From contig KK106983.1 of the NCBI GenBank assembly GCA_000611775.1, positions 2,538,808-2,602,807 on the forward strand: a DNA stretch of 64,000 nt. Reading direction: 5' to 3'. This document shows, piece after piece, positions 49,072 to 61,161 of this stretch. The translations under genes were made by a program, and so were the position numbers. Below the pieces are notes generated by a model. The model was not told where the DNA came from. It ran no database searches and worked only from the letters and a program-made list of their open reading frames with translations. The stretch's first letter is position 1. The number at the start of each line of letters is the position of its first letter. Source of the stretch: Umbilicaria muhlenbergii. Its lineage: Eukaryota > Ascomycota > Lecanoromycetes > Umbilicariales > Umbilicariaceae.

Positions 49072-49325
49072 TGTCAAGTTTATATTTAAACATTAAATTG
49101 AACTGAATGATCTGAATGATGTACTGAACTGAATGACTAAACAGGTTAGTGATGATCAGATTAAATGAATTAACAGTGATTAAATTAATGAGCTTAATGT
49201 GTATATAAAGATTTTAATCTTCATGCTCTTTCTTCTTTTTACTTCTTAAATTAAAATTCTTCTCTGTAGCTAAATGTCAACTGTTAAAATATATGCATTA
49301 ATTCATAATCTGCATAGTCCTGACA
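49072..49325 (+). repeat. Gypsy-2a 3' LTR
   Basis: 254 bp, tgtcaagtttatatt to agtcctgaca, followed by target duplication cacag and then Gypsy-3 pol. Confidence 0.94.
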
Positions 49326-49330
49326 CACAG

Positions 49331-51880
49331 CAGCAGAGAAACTTATAATTATAACATACTTAAAGTTTTTAAGATCACTGAGCGCCTTGAAGAAATACCT
49401 TGATCTTATTAAATATCTTCAACAATACATATTAAAATATGCAGCAATCTCAAAGTCACTTCAGAAACAAAAAACACTATTAAATAAAATTATTAAAAAG
49501 CAGTCAAGTAAGTCAATTAAAGACACAGTGAGAAAAAAAATAATTAAAAGAGTAAAGATAAATATGTCAACTTCATGAAAGCTTTAAACATTTAATTAAT
49601 TGCAGGCAATGTTCTTCTGATCAATCATATTAACTCACTTTGACTCAACTCATCAGCTTTATGTTAATTTAAATATGTTAAAAGAATTCAGGTTCAGTGC
49701 TCACATTTATCATTATTGAAGTGATGATGAAATCAAGGCAAAATCAGCTTCAGAGGTGAAATAAAAAAACATGAAGTTTATATGTTTCCTCAGCAGGCTG
49801 TTAATGAATGCTGAGATTAAATACTGACTCACTGAGCTGAAAGTAACAGATTTAATATGAGTTATCAAGAAGATTCAACACATAATTGAGTCAGCTGTTA
49901 AAGTCACAATAATATACACTGATCACTCAGTCACTGTCAACATTGTATGCCAGTCAAGTTTATCAACAACATTAATTGAGAAGATAAATTTACATCTTAT
50001 CTGAGCATTTAAATACCTTCAACACTTTCACCTTGATGTTCACTACAAGTCTGAGAAATCTAATGTGATATCAGATGCATTATTCAGACTGATCAACTGA
50101 AATTATCATCAAGAATTAAACACATCAACTTTAAATGCTCTTTACATGACATGATCTTATAATATTGAAGCAGCCGCATACTCAATATCATTAATCAAGT
50201 TAAATAAAGAGTTTTAGAAGCACTTCATTGCTGAATATAATAAAGATGCTCAGTGAATGAGAGTCATGACAATAATTAAAGTTAACATCAAGTTACATGA
50301 GAACACCTCAGCTTTATCATATAAAGTAATAAATGACTTGATTTATTATAAGAACTCTGAAATCAGCCTTTAATTAAACATCTCAAGTGTAAAAAACTTG
50401 AAAAAAGAGTTGTTTCAGCAGGCACATAATGAGTTAAAACACTCTGAGTATGCAAGAATGCACAAGCATCTCACAGAGAAATTGTACTTCTTTAATCTCT
50501 TAAAAAAGTTTTATGAGTTTATCTGCTCATGTCCTCAATGTCAGCTTTGTCAGATGTTTAAGCATAAGTTGTACAACATTCTGCAATCAATTCTGATGCC
50601 TTCACGGCTGTTTCACATTATTTCACTGAATTTCATACTGAGATTACTCATTACACCCCTCTTAGAAGAGTACAACTACGTGATGTTAATAACTGACAAA
50701 TTCAATAAGACAGTAAGCTTTATCACTGACAGAATCACATAAAAAAGAGCATAATACATCATAAAGTTTCTTAACTGCTTATCTTTTATAAACTGAGGTC
50801 TCTTTAAGGCAATTCTGATAAACAGAGATCTGAAATTTGTAGCAGAAATGTAAAAGAAGATCTTTAAGAAATTAAAGATTAAATTATTATTATCAACAAT
50901 GTATCACTCTCAAACAGATGAGAGCTTTGAAATCATGAATTAAATAATAAAAATTACACTATGATACTTCCTGCCAATATTGCATGACATCAATGATTAA
51001 CACATGATGTTATCATGAATGCAGGCAGCTTTAAACAACTTTATTAAGTACTTCAACATTATTAAGATGCTGATTGAAGTTCTTTTTAACTTCTGAACTC
51101 ATGAAGTTCTGAACCTCTTATGAGTAAATGATCTCAATGATTTTACAATTAAGGTGAGCTCAGAGAAAGACTCACAAGTTAATTCTGCAAACTTAATGAC
51201 TTTAATATCAGAGTACAAGTCAAGTATAATTAACATTAAAGACATCATTGCCTTTGCTGTTATACACATGAAGGAGTATTATAACAGCAAGCATACATCA
51301 AAGTTCTTTAAAGTTAATGACATGATCAACCTTCAGTTACACTGAGGATATACTATATCAAGCATTCAGAATAAGAAAATTAAACAGCAGTTCATGAGCT
51401 CATTCAAGATCACAGAAAGAATCAGATGTTTAACTTATTAATTAAAGCTCCTCTCTCATTAATGAATTCATGACATCATATCAATAACTCACCTAGAGGG
51501 TATTATTACAGCTGATTCATATGATCAGCTGAAGTCAGAGAACTCACTGTCAATCATTGTAAACAGTGATGTCAATCATTATGAGATAAAACAATTACTC
51601 AAGAAGAGAATAAGACAGTCTGAACATGATGATCATGAGATAACTACTAAATATCTTATACACTGAAAGGGATATAGTTCTGAACATGACATATGATATA
51701 ATGTTAAAGATCTGAGGAGTGCAAGAGACTTGATAAAAGTATATAATAATGCACATATGAAAGCTCAGGCTGAAGCTCTCACTGTTAATGATGAATGACA
51801 TCTTAAAAAAAACATCAATAAAAGATTCTCTGAGATCTTTTAAAAACCTCATGATCACAATTGCTTTACATGTTTTAATT
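49331..51880 (+). mobile_element. Gypsy-3, 3' part of pol: RT end, RNase H, integrase, chromodomain
   Basis: Continuation of Gypsy-3 after the cacag duplication. The RT connection is readable at 49387-49578 (KYLDLIKYLQQYIL, AAISKSLQKQKTLLN). RNase H lies at about 49780-50110. The integrase zinc region lies at 50398-50742 (H10-x4-H15 and C45-x2-C48 of that stretch, then TDKFNKTVSFI of the catalytic core). The integrase end is near 51154-51345, and a chromodomain near 51595-51760 (YLIHWKGYSSEHD-type core, then YNVKDLRSARDLI). The pairing with 34222-37599 rests on the exact target duplication. Broken. Confidence 0.88.
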
Positions 51881-52116
51881 TTATAATTAATTAAGCATAT
51901 TTATTATATTATGAAGTATATACATGACATAATCAGAGAAGTGCTGCATCAGCTGATGTGCAGAGTCATGATACTTCACTGTTTAAGTTTTAAACCTCAC
52001 TTTGCTGATATATTATCACAGCAGGCCTCACTTACCTCACTGTTTAAAAACTTTTCACAATAAACATCATCAACTGCATCATTCTCAAACGCTGCAGCAA
52101 CCTAATTCAGCATATC

Positions 52117-54550
52117 ATGTTATTTCAAGTAATAAACATCACAGCTGAATCTTTCAGCGTGAACTATGAAAAGATCACAGTGAAATCAAGTGAAGATAAG
52201 ATGATAAAGGATGCATCAACACTCAAGACTTACAAGAATGTTAAATTCACACTTAATAACTTTAAATACCTCAAGTATAGCAACAGAGACTCAGTTGACA
52301 TAAATGATCAACTGATGTATTATGAAACCTCAGATGAGACCTGCAACATCTATGATGAGCATCACAACATTGTAGTGATGACATGATCAGATGAAGCCAC
52401 GGTCAATTCATAGATGATAAACATGTTGAGAGATGTAAATAACTACAATATGAGAGATGAGACTTTAAAAGTGATTAAGATGTTGATTAACATCTGTCAT
52501 GAAAAGCTCAGCCGCTGAAACACTTGACTAATAAAGAATGATATTGAAATTGAGGACTTCAGGCTGAATGAGATTATGAAAATCATCAGTGACAGCATGA
52601 AGAATGCTGTCAAAACTCTGAAGAACTTATACTGAATCCTTAACTCAAAAGAGAGAAAAAGGTCATATACTGACTCTGAAGAATATTAATAAAATTACTT
52701 CATTCAATATCTTCCTGACATCTGTAAATTTTTAATCATGAAATGATTCATACTTCTTGATCTCTCCTCAGCTGTCAGTAATAACGCCTCAAGCACACCT
52801 CTGATTGAATCAACTAAAAATACTGAGCTCACTAAAGTGACATGTAAAATGATGCATGACAGTTAAAAGCACAAGGCATAAAAGAAGAGACATCAGCAAT
52901 TTAGCAAGTTAACTCTGAGTTAGTTTTTAGCACTTTGAGCGCTCTGAGCTTCTGATCTCATGTCTCAGCTAACAGCCGCTCTTAGCACCTGCTGAGCGCT
53001 TTGAGCTCAACCTTAAATCTTGAGCGGAACATCAAAATTTTGCGATAAAAAAACAGTTATTAAAACAATTGTTTAAACAAGTACACACACAGTGTTATAA
53101 TAACAGTAAAACTTATAATAAGTAAACTTTTGCTAAAATTCACTTTTCTGCAATAAAAAATCATGATTTGTTGAGTCTGAAAGCACTCTATAAGTGTTGA
53201 GTTCTGAATATTTAAAGAACTTCAAGATTTTCATCACTTAAAAATCTACACACTTTAATAACTTTTGCACCTCAACAGATACGAAGAAACTTTCAATGCA
53301 CAAGTTATAAAGAACAGTATTCTCTATTAATGTTAAACTAAAAGTTTCTTCATAACTGCTGTTGTTCTTAAGTTATATTTAATTCAAGTTTTCAACAGCG
53401 AAAAATCTTTCAAAAAAAGTCACATACTTTGAATAACTATTGCGCTTTTATACTTATAATATAACTTTCAGTTTATAAGGTGTAGAGAATAAGCTGTTTA
53501 AGAGTTTTCTGATACAAAGTTTCTTTTTATGTGTTGTTGTTATTGAGTTATTCAAAAAGTCATTAAAAGTCGGTTTATTAATGTTGTGATTTTCATCACT
53601 GAAAGTTATATCATAAGTATAAAAGCGCAATAGTTATTCAATATGCTAATATATTTATAATTAGTTAAAAGTTTTTTAATTCATAACTATTGCAAATTAA
53701 AACTTATGAAGAAATCTTTAGTTTGTAAAGTGTACAGAATAAAGAGATCTAAAACTTTTCAATAAAAAGTTTTTTATTATTCATGAAGGTATAATAGTTA
53801 TTTAAAGTGTAAGGTTTGTATGAGCTCATTTACTGCTCAGAGAGTGCTCTGAGCGCATAAAGTACTATTAACTAAAACCTTATTTTTGAGCGGGCTGCCA
53901 AGTTGCGGATGGAAAACAAAAAGTGCTCATCAACTGAATCATGTACCTCATGATATAAGATACAGGCTATGAAGTAAGAGCTGATACAGAGAATTCACAC
54001 ATTGACTCTGAAACAACATGTCATTATCATACATCAGATATCATAAGATCACTGATTTCTGAAGAAAATGTGCTTTGACTACAAAGCTACAAAATAAAGA
54101 AATTATATACATAAACAGTGATCTGAATGTGTAATGATCATCAGCTGTGACTTTATCAAGAGTACATTAAGTGAAAGAAGGCATGAATTTTATTTATTAA
54201 AACATGTATGCTGTGAGAATGAATCTTGATAATGAGAGAATAAGAAGAAGAACTGTCATGAGTTAATTTTCTAAAAAATGCAACCTTCACAAGCATTCAA
54301 GCATGCAGTTTAAAAAACATGAACTACAAATGAAGGGTTAAGGAAATTTTTGAAGCAAATGAAGATTTAAAAGATGAGCTCACAGCTTAATCATGAGATG
54401 ATTAAATAATCATTAATTCATTTCTTCTTCCTCAGTTCACCTCTTCTCAAGCTACAGTGATTAAGATATTTAAAAATAATGAAAGCAGCTTCAGGAGAAG
54501 GAGAGAGAGTTATAAAAATTATAATCAACTTTTAAAGAGAACACTTATTA
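52117..54550 (+). pseudogene. Unassigned coding-like region downstream of Gypsy-3 chromodomain
   Basis: Beyond the chromodomain, sequence on the same strand keeps a protein-like character in a single register through 52117-52888 and again, after foldback element M-D, from about 53912 to 54550. The clearest piece is 52117-52386 (89 codons, with segments such as LFQVINITAESFSVNYEKI). I recognise no domain. It could be an extra ORF of Gypsy-3, a captured host gene or a separate decayed gene. Fossil in any case; no product is proposed. Confidence 0.45.
52889..53911. mobile_element. Foldback/MITE-like element M-D
   Basis: About 1020 bp, non-coding, with left end gacatcagcaatttagcaa and right end ccaagttgcggatg. 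The two ends form an imperfect inverted repeat: CATCaGCAAtTTaGCAa against CATCcGCAAcTTgGCAg. The right 205 bp match M-B and M-C almost exactly in inverted orientation. An internal inverted repeat around gaataactattgcgctttt (about 53430-53480 versus 53605-53640) makes a large hairpin. It keeps gcgc and cggg motifs that surrounding DNA has lost. It disrupts the unassigned region downstream of the Gypsy-3 chromodomain. It looks like the most complete L-R type copy. Confidence 0.85.
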
Positions 54551-54552
54551 CA

Positions 54553-54638
54553 GTTATATCATAAGTTAATCACTCATTTAACTTAATGAGCACATGTTAT
54601 ATCATGAGTTAATCACTCATCTAACTTAATGAGCACAC
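54553..54638. repeat. 43-bp tandem duplication
   Basis: Two adjacent 43-bp units starting gttatatcat(a/g)agttaatc (54553-54595, 54596-54638) that differ at about three positions, all transitions except possibly at the unit end. Confidence 0.9.
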
Positions 54639-54943
54639 ATAAAGCAGGCCTTAAGTAAAAAATTAATAAAACATCTTTATCACTCACAACACTGATAACC
54701 TCTTATGATTAAAGATTTTATAATTTATTATGATATTATTATAATTTTACTGAGTTATAATTGTTCTGTATGATATTAATAAATATATATGTCATGTCAC
54801 CCTTCTAGATAATTAAACAAGACTTAATATTTATATTTATTTTAACAATTAATAACAACATCTGCAGTTAAATTTATGCTCAGTCTTCATACTGAATTAA
54901 GCATATGTCATCAGCAGTACTTCATTATGTATGTCATCAACAG
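54639..54943. other. AT-rich stretch, nothing recognised
   Basis: Very AT-rich, with runs such as tgatattattataatttta. It could be the Gypsy-3 3' non-coding region, but it has no match to sequence upstream of Gypsy-3 gag, so no LTR is supported. Confidence 0.35.
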
Positions 54944-55147
54944 TGTCAGATTTACGCCTGAATGTTGTACTAAATTGAATAACTGAATGAGTTAGCAGTG
55001 ATTAAATTAATGAGCTTAATGTGTATATAAAGATTTTAATCTTCATGCTCTTTTCTTTTTTTACTTCTTAAATTAGAATTCTTCTCTGTAGTTAAATGTT
55101 AACTGTTAAAACACATGCATTAATTCATAATCTGTATAGTTCTTACA
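54944..55147 (+). repeat. Solo Gypsy-2 LTR
   Basis: A single 204-bp Gypsy-2 LTR, flanked by a perfect 5-bp duplication aacag (54939-54943, 55148-55152). The start is tgtcagatttacgcc and the end ttcttaca (a transition variant of TGACA). The duplication on both sides shows it arose by LTR-LTR recombination that removed the internal part. It is the shortest of the six LTRs, lacking the ctgaatgat repeats. Confidence 0.93.
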
Positions 55148-55152
55148 AACAG

Positions 55153-55559
55153 CACTTTATTATGAATGATCAGTCCTTCATAATAATATCAATCAATAAC
55201 ACTTTACTACAAAGAAGACATTAATTTTTAAATGTTAATTTTTAAACATCAGCTTTTAACAACATCTACTTATGAGTCAATCAGTCTGTTTATTAATCAG
55301 TGAGCTAGCAGCCCTGTGAGAATGTCACTGAAATATTAAGCATGTTATAGTTAATTATTTCACTTTATAAGCAGGCCTGAAACTGTTGCAAGAGGTGAAT
55401 TATTTAAACTTAAAAAAGTACAAAGAAGGAAGCAGTCTTGTGAGTGCAGTCATGATATAAATGTCAGAGTGTCAAGACACATTAGTCTCAATCTAGTTTA
55501 ACATCAGGTAATTTAATATTCATCAGTGTTAATTAATCATGTCATAACATCACTCCTCT
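55153..55559. other. Spacer, nothing recognised
   Basis: AT-rich with no gene. It may include the 3' LTR of minus-strand Gypsy-4, but I could not match it to sequence near 61000. Confidence 0.3.
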
Positions 55560-58500
55560 TCAGACAGGAGGATTATCCTCAGTTTTCATCTTATCACTCC
55601 TCAACTCTTAACCCTTAATTCTCAGCCTGCCTCAACTGAGATCACTGCTGTGTATCATCATCTCATCTTAAGCTTTTTACCTTGACTGCCTCTTGAATCC
55701 TCTATTGACTGTCATGTTGTCTTCATTCATCAGGTTTAGCTCTTCACCTGACTTATAAGTATTTAATCAAACTTGTAGTCTCCTTGATGACTCAGCCTCA
55801 TTCAAGTAAGAGTCATGATAATCTTTTATCTTTTGAGGTGACCCTATAAAGTCATCAGTGTTGTATCACTCAGAGTCTGAATCATATCCCTCTCAAGTCA
55901 CTTGATATTGCAAGATGTTGTTGCAGATTCAGCTTGTTAAGATTTTTTTCACTGTGTACTCAGGCTGATCATTAACTTCAGTCAACAGCTTTGAGTCTTG
56001 AATTTAATTCAGCATTAAATCATCTGCCGCTTTCCTTAAATGATTAGCATGAAAAATGTTGTTCATCTTCATGTATTTAAGTAGCTTCAGAACATAAGAG
56101 TGACCTTTTATGCTGAGGATTCAGTAAAAGCCTGTCACTTAATGATTTAACTTTAAATTAAGTCTTTCAGTGATTCAACCCTTTCAAGTAACATAAACTT
56201 AATCATTAATGAAGAAGTTTAATTTCCTTCAGTGCTTATTTGCCTGATTTGTCATTTTATTTTAAGCTCACTCTAGGTTTTCCTTTGCTCATTTAACTGC
56301 ATTATGAGTTTTAATAACAAAGGTTTAAGCTTCTTCTCTTGTCAGTTGCTCCCTTATAATGTTGAAAGACTGTGTATGATTTTTTCAGTGAAAGTGTAAA
56401 TGTGAGGTCTGTCTTAATTTCAGCTCATAAGATGACATGCTTGTAAACTTGTGAGTGAGAACTGCTTAAGTGAAATTCATTATTAATAAAAGGTCTGATT
56501 AATTGTTTTAAAAGTGATTCATGAAGAGGTGAAGCTGTTGATTGATGTATTAATTCAGTACCTCAGTGCTTTCATCAGTTTATGAGTGATATGCTGTTGA
56601 AAGCTTTTGCTTTACCCTCACAAGCTTGCAGAGTTTATTCATGAATGCTGAGATGAACTGAGAACCTCAGTCTGATGTTGCTGTCTCAGGTGTTTCATAG
56701 ATTCTTCAGATGTACTTATAATACAATTATGCAACTTGAGCTGCTGTAACTGTCTTCTGACATGACAGTGAGAAGGCCCTTTTTTTAAAGTGATTAATAA
56801 TGACAAATATGTTGTCAAAGCCTTTCTTGTCCCGTGAGAAGGATTTGAAGTTGAATGAGACATGTCATCAGCACTTATCTTTAATTAATAACAGGTGAAG
56901 TAGGCCTGAGGTTTTATTTCAAGGTACATGCATTCAGCAGCATATTCAGCAGTTTAAAACAAAGGTAAAACAATCATTTAATAAACTCAATCAGTAGTAT
57001 TAAACTGATAATAACTTTGTCATTTTAATCTTGCCTGAGTGCATCATCACTGATGTTGAATGAGCTTCATTAATTAAATGAGTTCACAAAGTGTTCACAT
57101 TCAGCATCATGAGCTTTTCAAATCATGTAAAAAGGTTATTTTAAAGCTTTCAGCCTCATTTCTTCTTCCTTGTCATCTGGCAGTACTGATTTAGTGATTC
57201 ATGAGAGCAATTAACTTGCAGAATCTGATTCATCAGCTGATAAGAATTTTTCACTTGTTCAGCCTTATTTAGTGAATCACTCTCAACATTTGTTGAACTC
57301 TCACCTATTGTGATTATTATGCAATTAGAATTTAAAAATAATTATGTTCATGCAGTGATGTTCTTTTCTTTCTGAGTGATCAACTCATCATGTTTTTTTA
57401 TCAGAGCATCAACAATGATGTTGACTGTTCCTGAGTGATAAGTAATCTTGAAGTTATAGTTTATCACAATATCAGCTCATTTAGCTTGTCATGAATTAAG
57501 TAATCACTTGATGATAAAGTACTTCAGAGCATGATGATCTGTAATTATGACAAAAGAGACTGCTTGTAAATTTAATAACATGTCATGTTATTTTTGAAGG
57601 GCTTTAACAACTGTTAACATCTCTTTGTCATGAATCTCATATCATATTTCCTCAGGTGACATTGTCTTTGAGAAGTAAATTGCAGATTTTCACTTATCAT
57701 CTTTCTGTTGTTGAGTGAGCACTTTTACAACAACTCTGTCACTGATGTCTGTCTTCATTCAAGTTTTCAAATAAGGTGAGTAATGAGCTCAGACAGCATT
57801 TAATAACATAAGCTCTTTTGCCTTCTTAAAAGCTTGAATTTTCAGCTCTTTTAAGGAGTGTTAAGCTCCTTTTGCAGTCAGCTTTGTCAACAGGTGTACA
57901 ACTCAACCTTATTTTTTTAATAAATAATGATAAAAATTGCAGAATCTCAGAAAGAATTAAATTTCCTTAATTGATTTTAATAATAATCAGTTCTTGATGA
58001 CAGAAACTTTGTCTGAGTTCATTATAATATCTTCAGTGCTGATGATGAAGCTCAGAAACTTGATAAATTAAATGTTGAACTCATTCTTCTTTATGTTTGC
58101 TTATAAGCTTGTTTTTTTAAGATGTTGAAGCATCTTTTTGACTTGAGTGTCATGTTTCAATGAATCCTCTGAGTAAATTAAAATATCATCCACATAAGCT
58201 GTGCAGAAATTATTCAGATAATTAAATAAAACATCATTGATGTATCTTTGAAAGAAGGCAGGTTCATTGCAAAGATTAAATGATAAAACCTTGTATTTGT
58301 AGGATCTGTATCTTATTTGAAAGATGATCAAATCCTTGATAAACTTCTGATCTTCATTCATATTTAGTAAAACACTTGCTTAATATTTAACTTGATAAAA
58401 ATCTTTATTTTAATCAGTCATGTTAAAGTCTTTTTAATTAAAGGCAAGAGGTACTTATTCTTCTTAATGATTGTATTAAGCTTTCAGTAATTAACATAAA

Positions 58501-61000
58501 AACATTCTCCTCCTTCTGACTTCTTCACAAACAGGACTGATGATGCATAAGAAGTGTCATTAAAGATTATGAAACTCTTCTTCAAATAATCTTCAAAGTA
58601 AGTTTTAATTAACTTTAACTGCTTCAGTGACATGTTATACAAGGAGCTTAAGGTCAGGCTGTTTTCATCTTTTAAGATAATATTATGATTCATCTTATTC
58701 TTATGTAAAAGCAGCTGATTTAATGTCATCTTGCTGAAAATCTTCACAAACTTTTAATACTGATGAGGTAATTTTTTCTTTATTTTTTAATTCAGCTCTG
58801 CTTCATTCTGTGACAGCAGACAGGGGTTTCTTTAATTCTTTATTAAGTGATTAACCTCATGAATGTTAATGATATTAATAACAACTTCTTCTCTTTTAAC
58901 ATTGCGTAGAAAGTTTTCTGCTTTCAGAAGTGTAATATTCACTTCTTAATAAAAAGAAGATTTATGATCCTTTGATTTCTTCACATTCAATGAACTTTGA
59001 CCTTTATTCATTAAATTACTCATGTGATTCATTAAATCTTCTTTTTCATTCAGCTGTTTTTTCATCTTATTGATGTTAATCTGCTGTTGAGCTCTTCATG
59101 TCTTTGATTGTGCTTATAACTGCAAAATTAACTTTCTCAATATTTGTGAGTGATGACTGTCATCCTTTACCCTTCTGAGAATTTAAGTTGATGTGACTGC
59201 CTTATGCAGATTATCATGTCATTCAGCATCTGCCTGATGCTTCAGTATGAGTTGTAATAATTGAATTTCTCACTTTAACATTATCAAGTTTCTGCTTGCC
59301 TGATACTGAGCCTCCTCAGGTCAAATCAGTTTTTAATTGAAGTAATTAATCAAGATTTTAATCTTCTTAAATCATTTTCTCCTGATCAGAACATTATGCC
59401 TGCTGATATCATAAAATAAGAAGTGAGTAGGAATTCATCTCCTGTTGATCATTAAATTTGCTGTAAATACTTTGAAGATCATTTCAGCATTTCAATTATT
59501 ATAATTTATTAAAAGAACTGATCTCTGTGCTGTCTTGATGTATAACTGCAAATGCTTTTTCACAAATTTAAAGTGCTTCTTGTGAATGAAAGTCTTTTCA
59601 GCAACATTAATGTTTAGCAGAGCTGCTACCTTTATGATTAAGTCATTAACTGCAAGTTGACAATCTCAAGTCAATGATGATTTTCTTAAAATATTTAATA
59701 TTTTCATCTTGCTTATCTTTGCTCCTTCTGTTGACTTTAAAGTAAAGACTTCACTTAAAGTAACTTGTTTTCTGAATCTGAATGATCAAAGTTTACAGCC
59801 TTTGCCTCAGCTTTCTTTAATTTATTAAGATAATCTCTCATTAAATGTCCTTTCTTATTGTTAAGTGTTAAATGACATATCTTTATCAGTGATATAAATT
59901 TTCATTTGAACTTGAAGTGAATTATATAACTTATCATGAACTTCTTTCTTTCACTGATCTGCAGGCATCTTTGCTGAGTTCATTAATTATAAAAACTCTG
60001 ACTGAAACATGTTGAAATTCTTAAGATATGATATCTTAAGCTTTTTCAGCTGCTCTCATGCCTTCAAGTAGTAATTTAAATTCTTGAAGATGTTCTTAAA
60101 ATATTAAATAATCTTTTCAACATAAATCACTCTTCCTGACTGAGTCTTCAGTCATGAATAAAGGTGTTCAGCAGCTTTGCTGTCAACTTATGTCTTAATG
60201 TAAGTCACTTTAACATGTTCAGCTTTATTTAGATCTGGCTGATTGAGTTAATCATCATTAATTTATAACTTGCTCTTCATCTGATCATTTTATACTCAGA
60301 ACATGAGCTTAAAATCATCATTTAAAATTGATGAATCTGAAAACTTCACTGAACACTTCTTTGTTGTGTCACTCATGTTTAATTTAAATGTGCCTTCTCT
60401 TGACTGCTCTGCTTCAGAGTTATTAAGTTATCAAGTTAACTTCAACACATTCTGTTTCAATTCTTGTTTCTCAGTTGATAATTCTTTTATCTGAGAGTTT
60501 TTTTAATTATTTTGTTCTTCTAGATCTTGTATCTGTGCCTTGTATAAATCTCTCTGATTTAGCATCTTCAACATTAAACAGCAGATGTTCTTTAAATCAT
60601 GTGCTGCTCATCATTATAAATTTTCAGAGGTCACCTCATCTTAAGAGTTCATCTTCATGATGTTTATTGTTTTTGATCTCTCATGATCATCTGGCTGTTC
60701 TTCAGTCAGAGATAATTTTTCAAATTAAGAAAAAGTCTCTCTCTCTTGATGTGATTTAATCATGATTTCTTCAATGCTTCAGACACCTACTTTTTATGCT
60801 GAGATTATTCAGTTCAGAATCTTGCTTTTTCAACTGTTTTTACTGCAGTTGTCTGTGCTTACAAATAAGTCTTCAAGAGTGTTTACATGTTGCAGAACTT
60901 TTCATTTATTATAACTGCTTCTCACAGTTACCTGTCACTGTGACAGAGTACTTCTTGATTATTCATTGCTTACTTCTCACAGGACTTGAGAATTGATTGT
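55560..61000 (-). mobile_element. Gypsy-4, minus strand, internal region nearly complete (broken)
   Basis: A chromodomain Gypsy element read right to left. A gag-like region lies at about 60900-59900. A zinc-knuckle region lies near 59880-59835 (KKGHLMRDY). The protease interval lies at about 59800-58900, RT 58850-58000, RNase H about 57900-57300, integrase about 57250-56100, and chromodomain near 55930-55830 (LQYQVTWEGYDSDSEW). RT is the best-preserved part of any Gypsy here: 58747-58484 covers the N-terminal block and 58361-58101 the catalytic block, with FQRYINDVLF and an unchanged AYVDDILIYSE (58200-58169). Fewer visible breaks than Gypsy-1 to -3 in this part, but still dead overall. LTRs not identified. 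Confidence 0.85.
58101..58361 (-). pseudogene. Gypsy-4 RT catalytic block (fossil segment)
   Basis: An 86-codon open segment with the order FIKDLIIFQ, YKYKVLSFNLCNEPAFFQ, NDVLFNYL, TAYVDDILIYSED, typical of Ty3/Gypsy RT motifs from the palm domain. The catalytic YVDD is unchanged. It is part of a broken element and not a functional enzyme gene. Confidence 0.88.
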
Positions 61001-61161
61001 TGATAATTAATTAATAAATTTAAAATGTTCTAAGAACCTCCTGATCACTCAGTAAACTGTGAGTTAAGATGTTTGATGATGTCAAGGAAGAATTTTTTCA
61101 TTAATATACACATTTGTCTCAGCTGATATTCTGTCACCTTCAGAGGTTGAAAAAAGTGTAG
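61001..61161. other. Junction between Gypsy-4 and Gypsy-5
   Basis: No gene seen. It lies between the end of recognisable minus-strand Gypsy-4 and the start of the Gypsy-5 LTR. It may contain the Gypsy-4 leader. Confidence 0.3.

Larger units (their letters stand above)
37600..49325 (+). mobile_element. Gypsy-2a (outer), full-length, inserted in Gypsy-3
   Basis: A full-length but dead Gypsy-2 with 254-bp LTRs at 37600-37853 and 49072-49325 and a perfect target duplication cacag (37595-37599, 49326-49330). Removing the inner copy at 40080-45949 leaves about 5.86 kb. Parts: gag about 37960-39150 with a zinc-knuckle region near 39080, protease about 39230-39480, start of RT to 40079, then RT and RNase H 45950-47320, integrase about 47780-48480, chromodomain about 48830-48930. 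LTR differences are apparently all transitions, so the insertion is not ancient but the true age is masked by hypermutation. Many breaks. Confidence 0.94.

Noticed and set aside
34222-54943. An LTR pair for Gypsy-3
   Set aside because: I compared 34222-34430 with 54550-54943 by eye and found no homologous TG...CA sequence, so no Gypsy-3 LTR is claimed.
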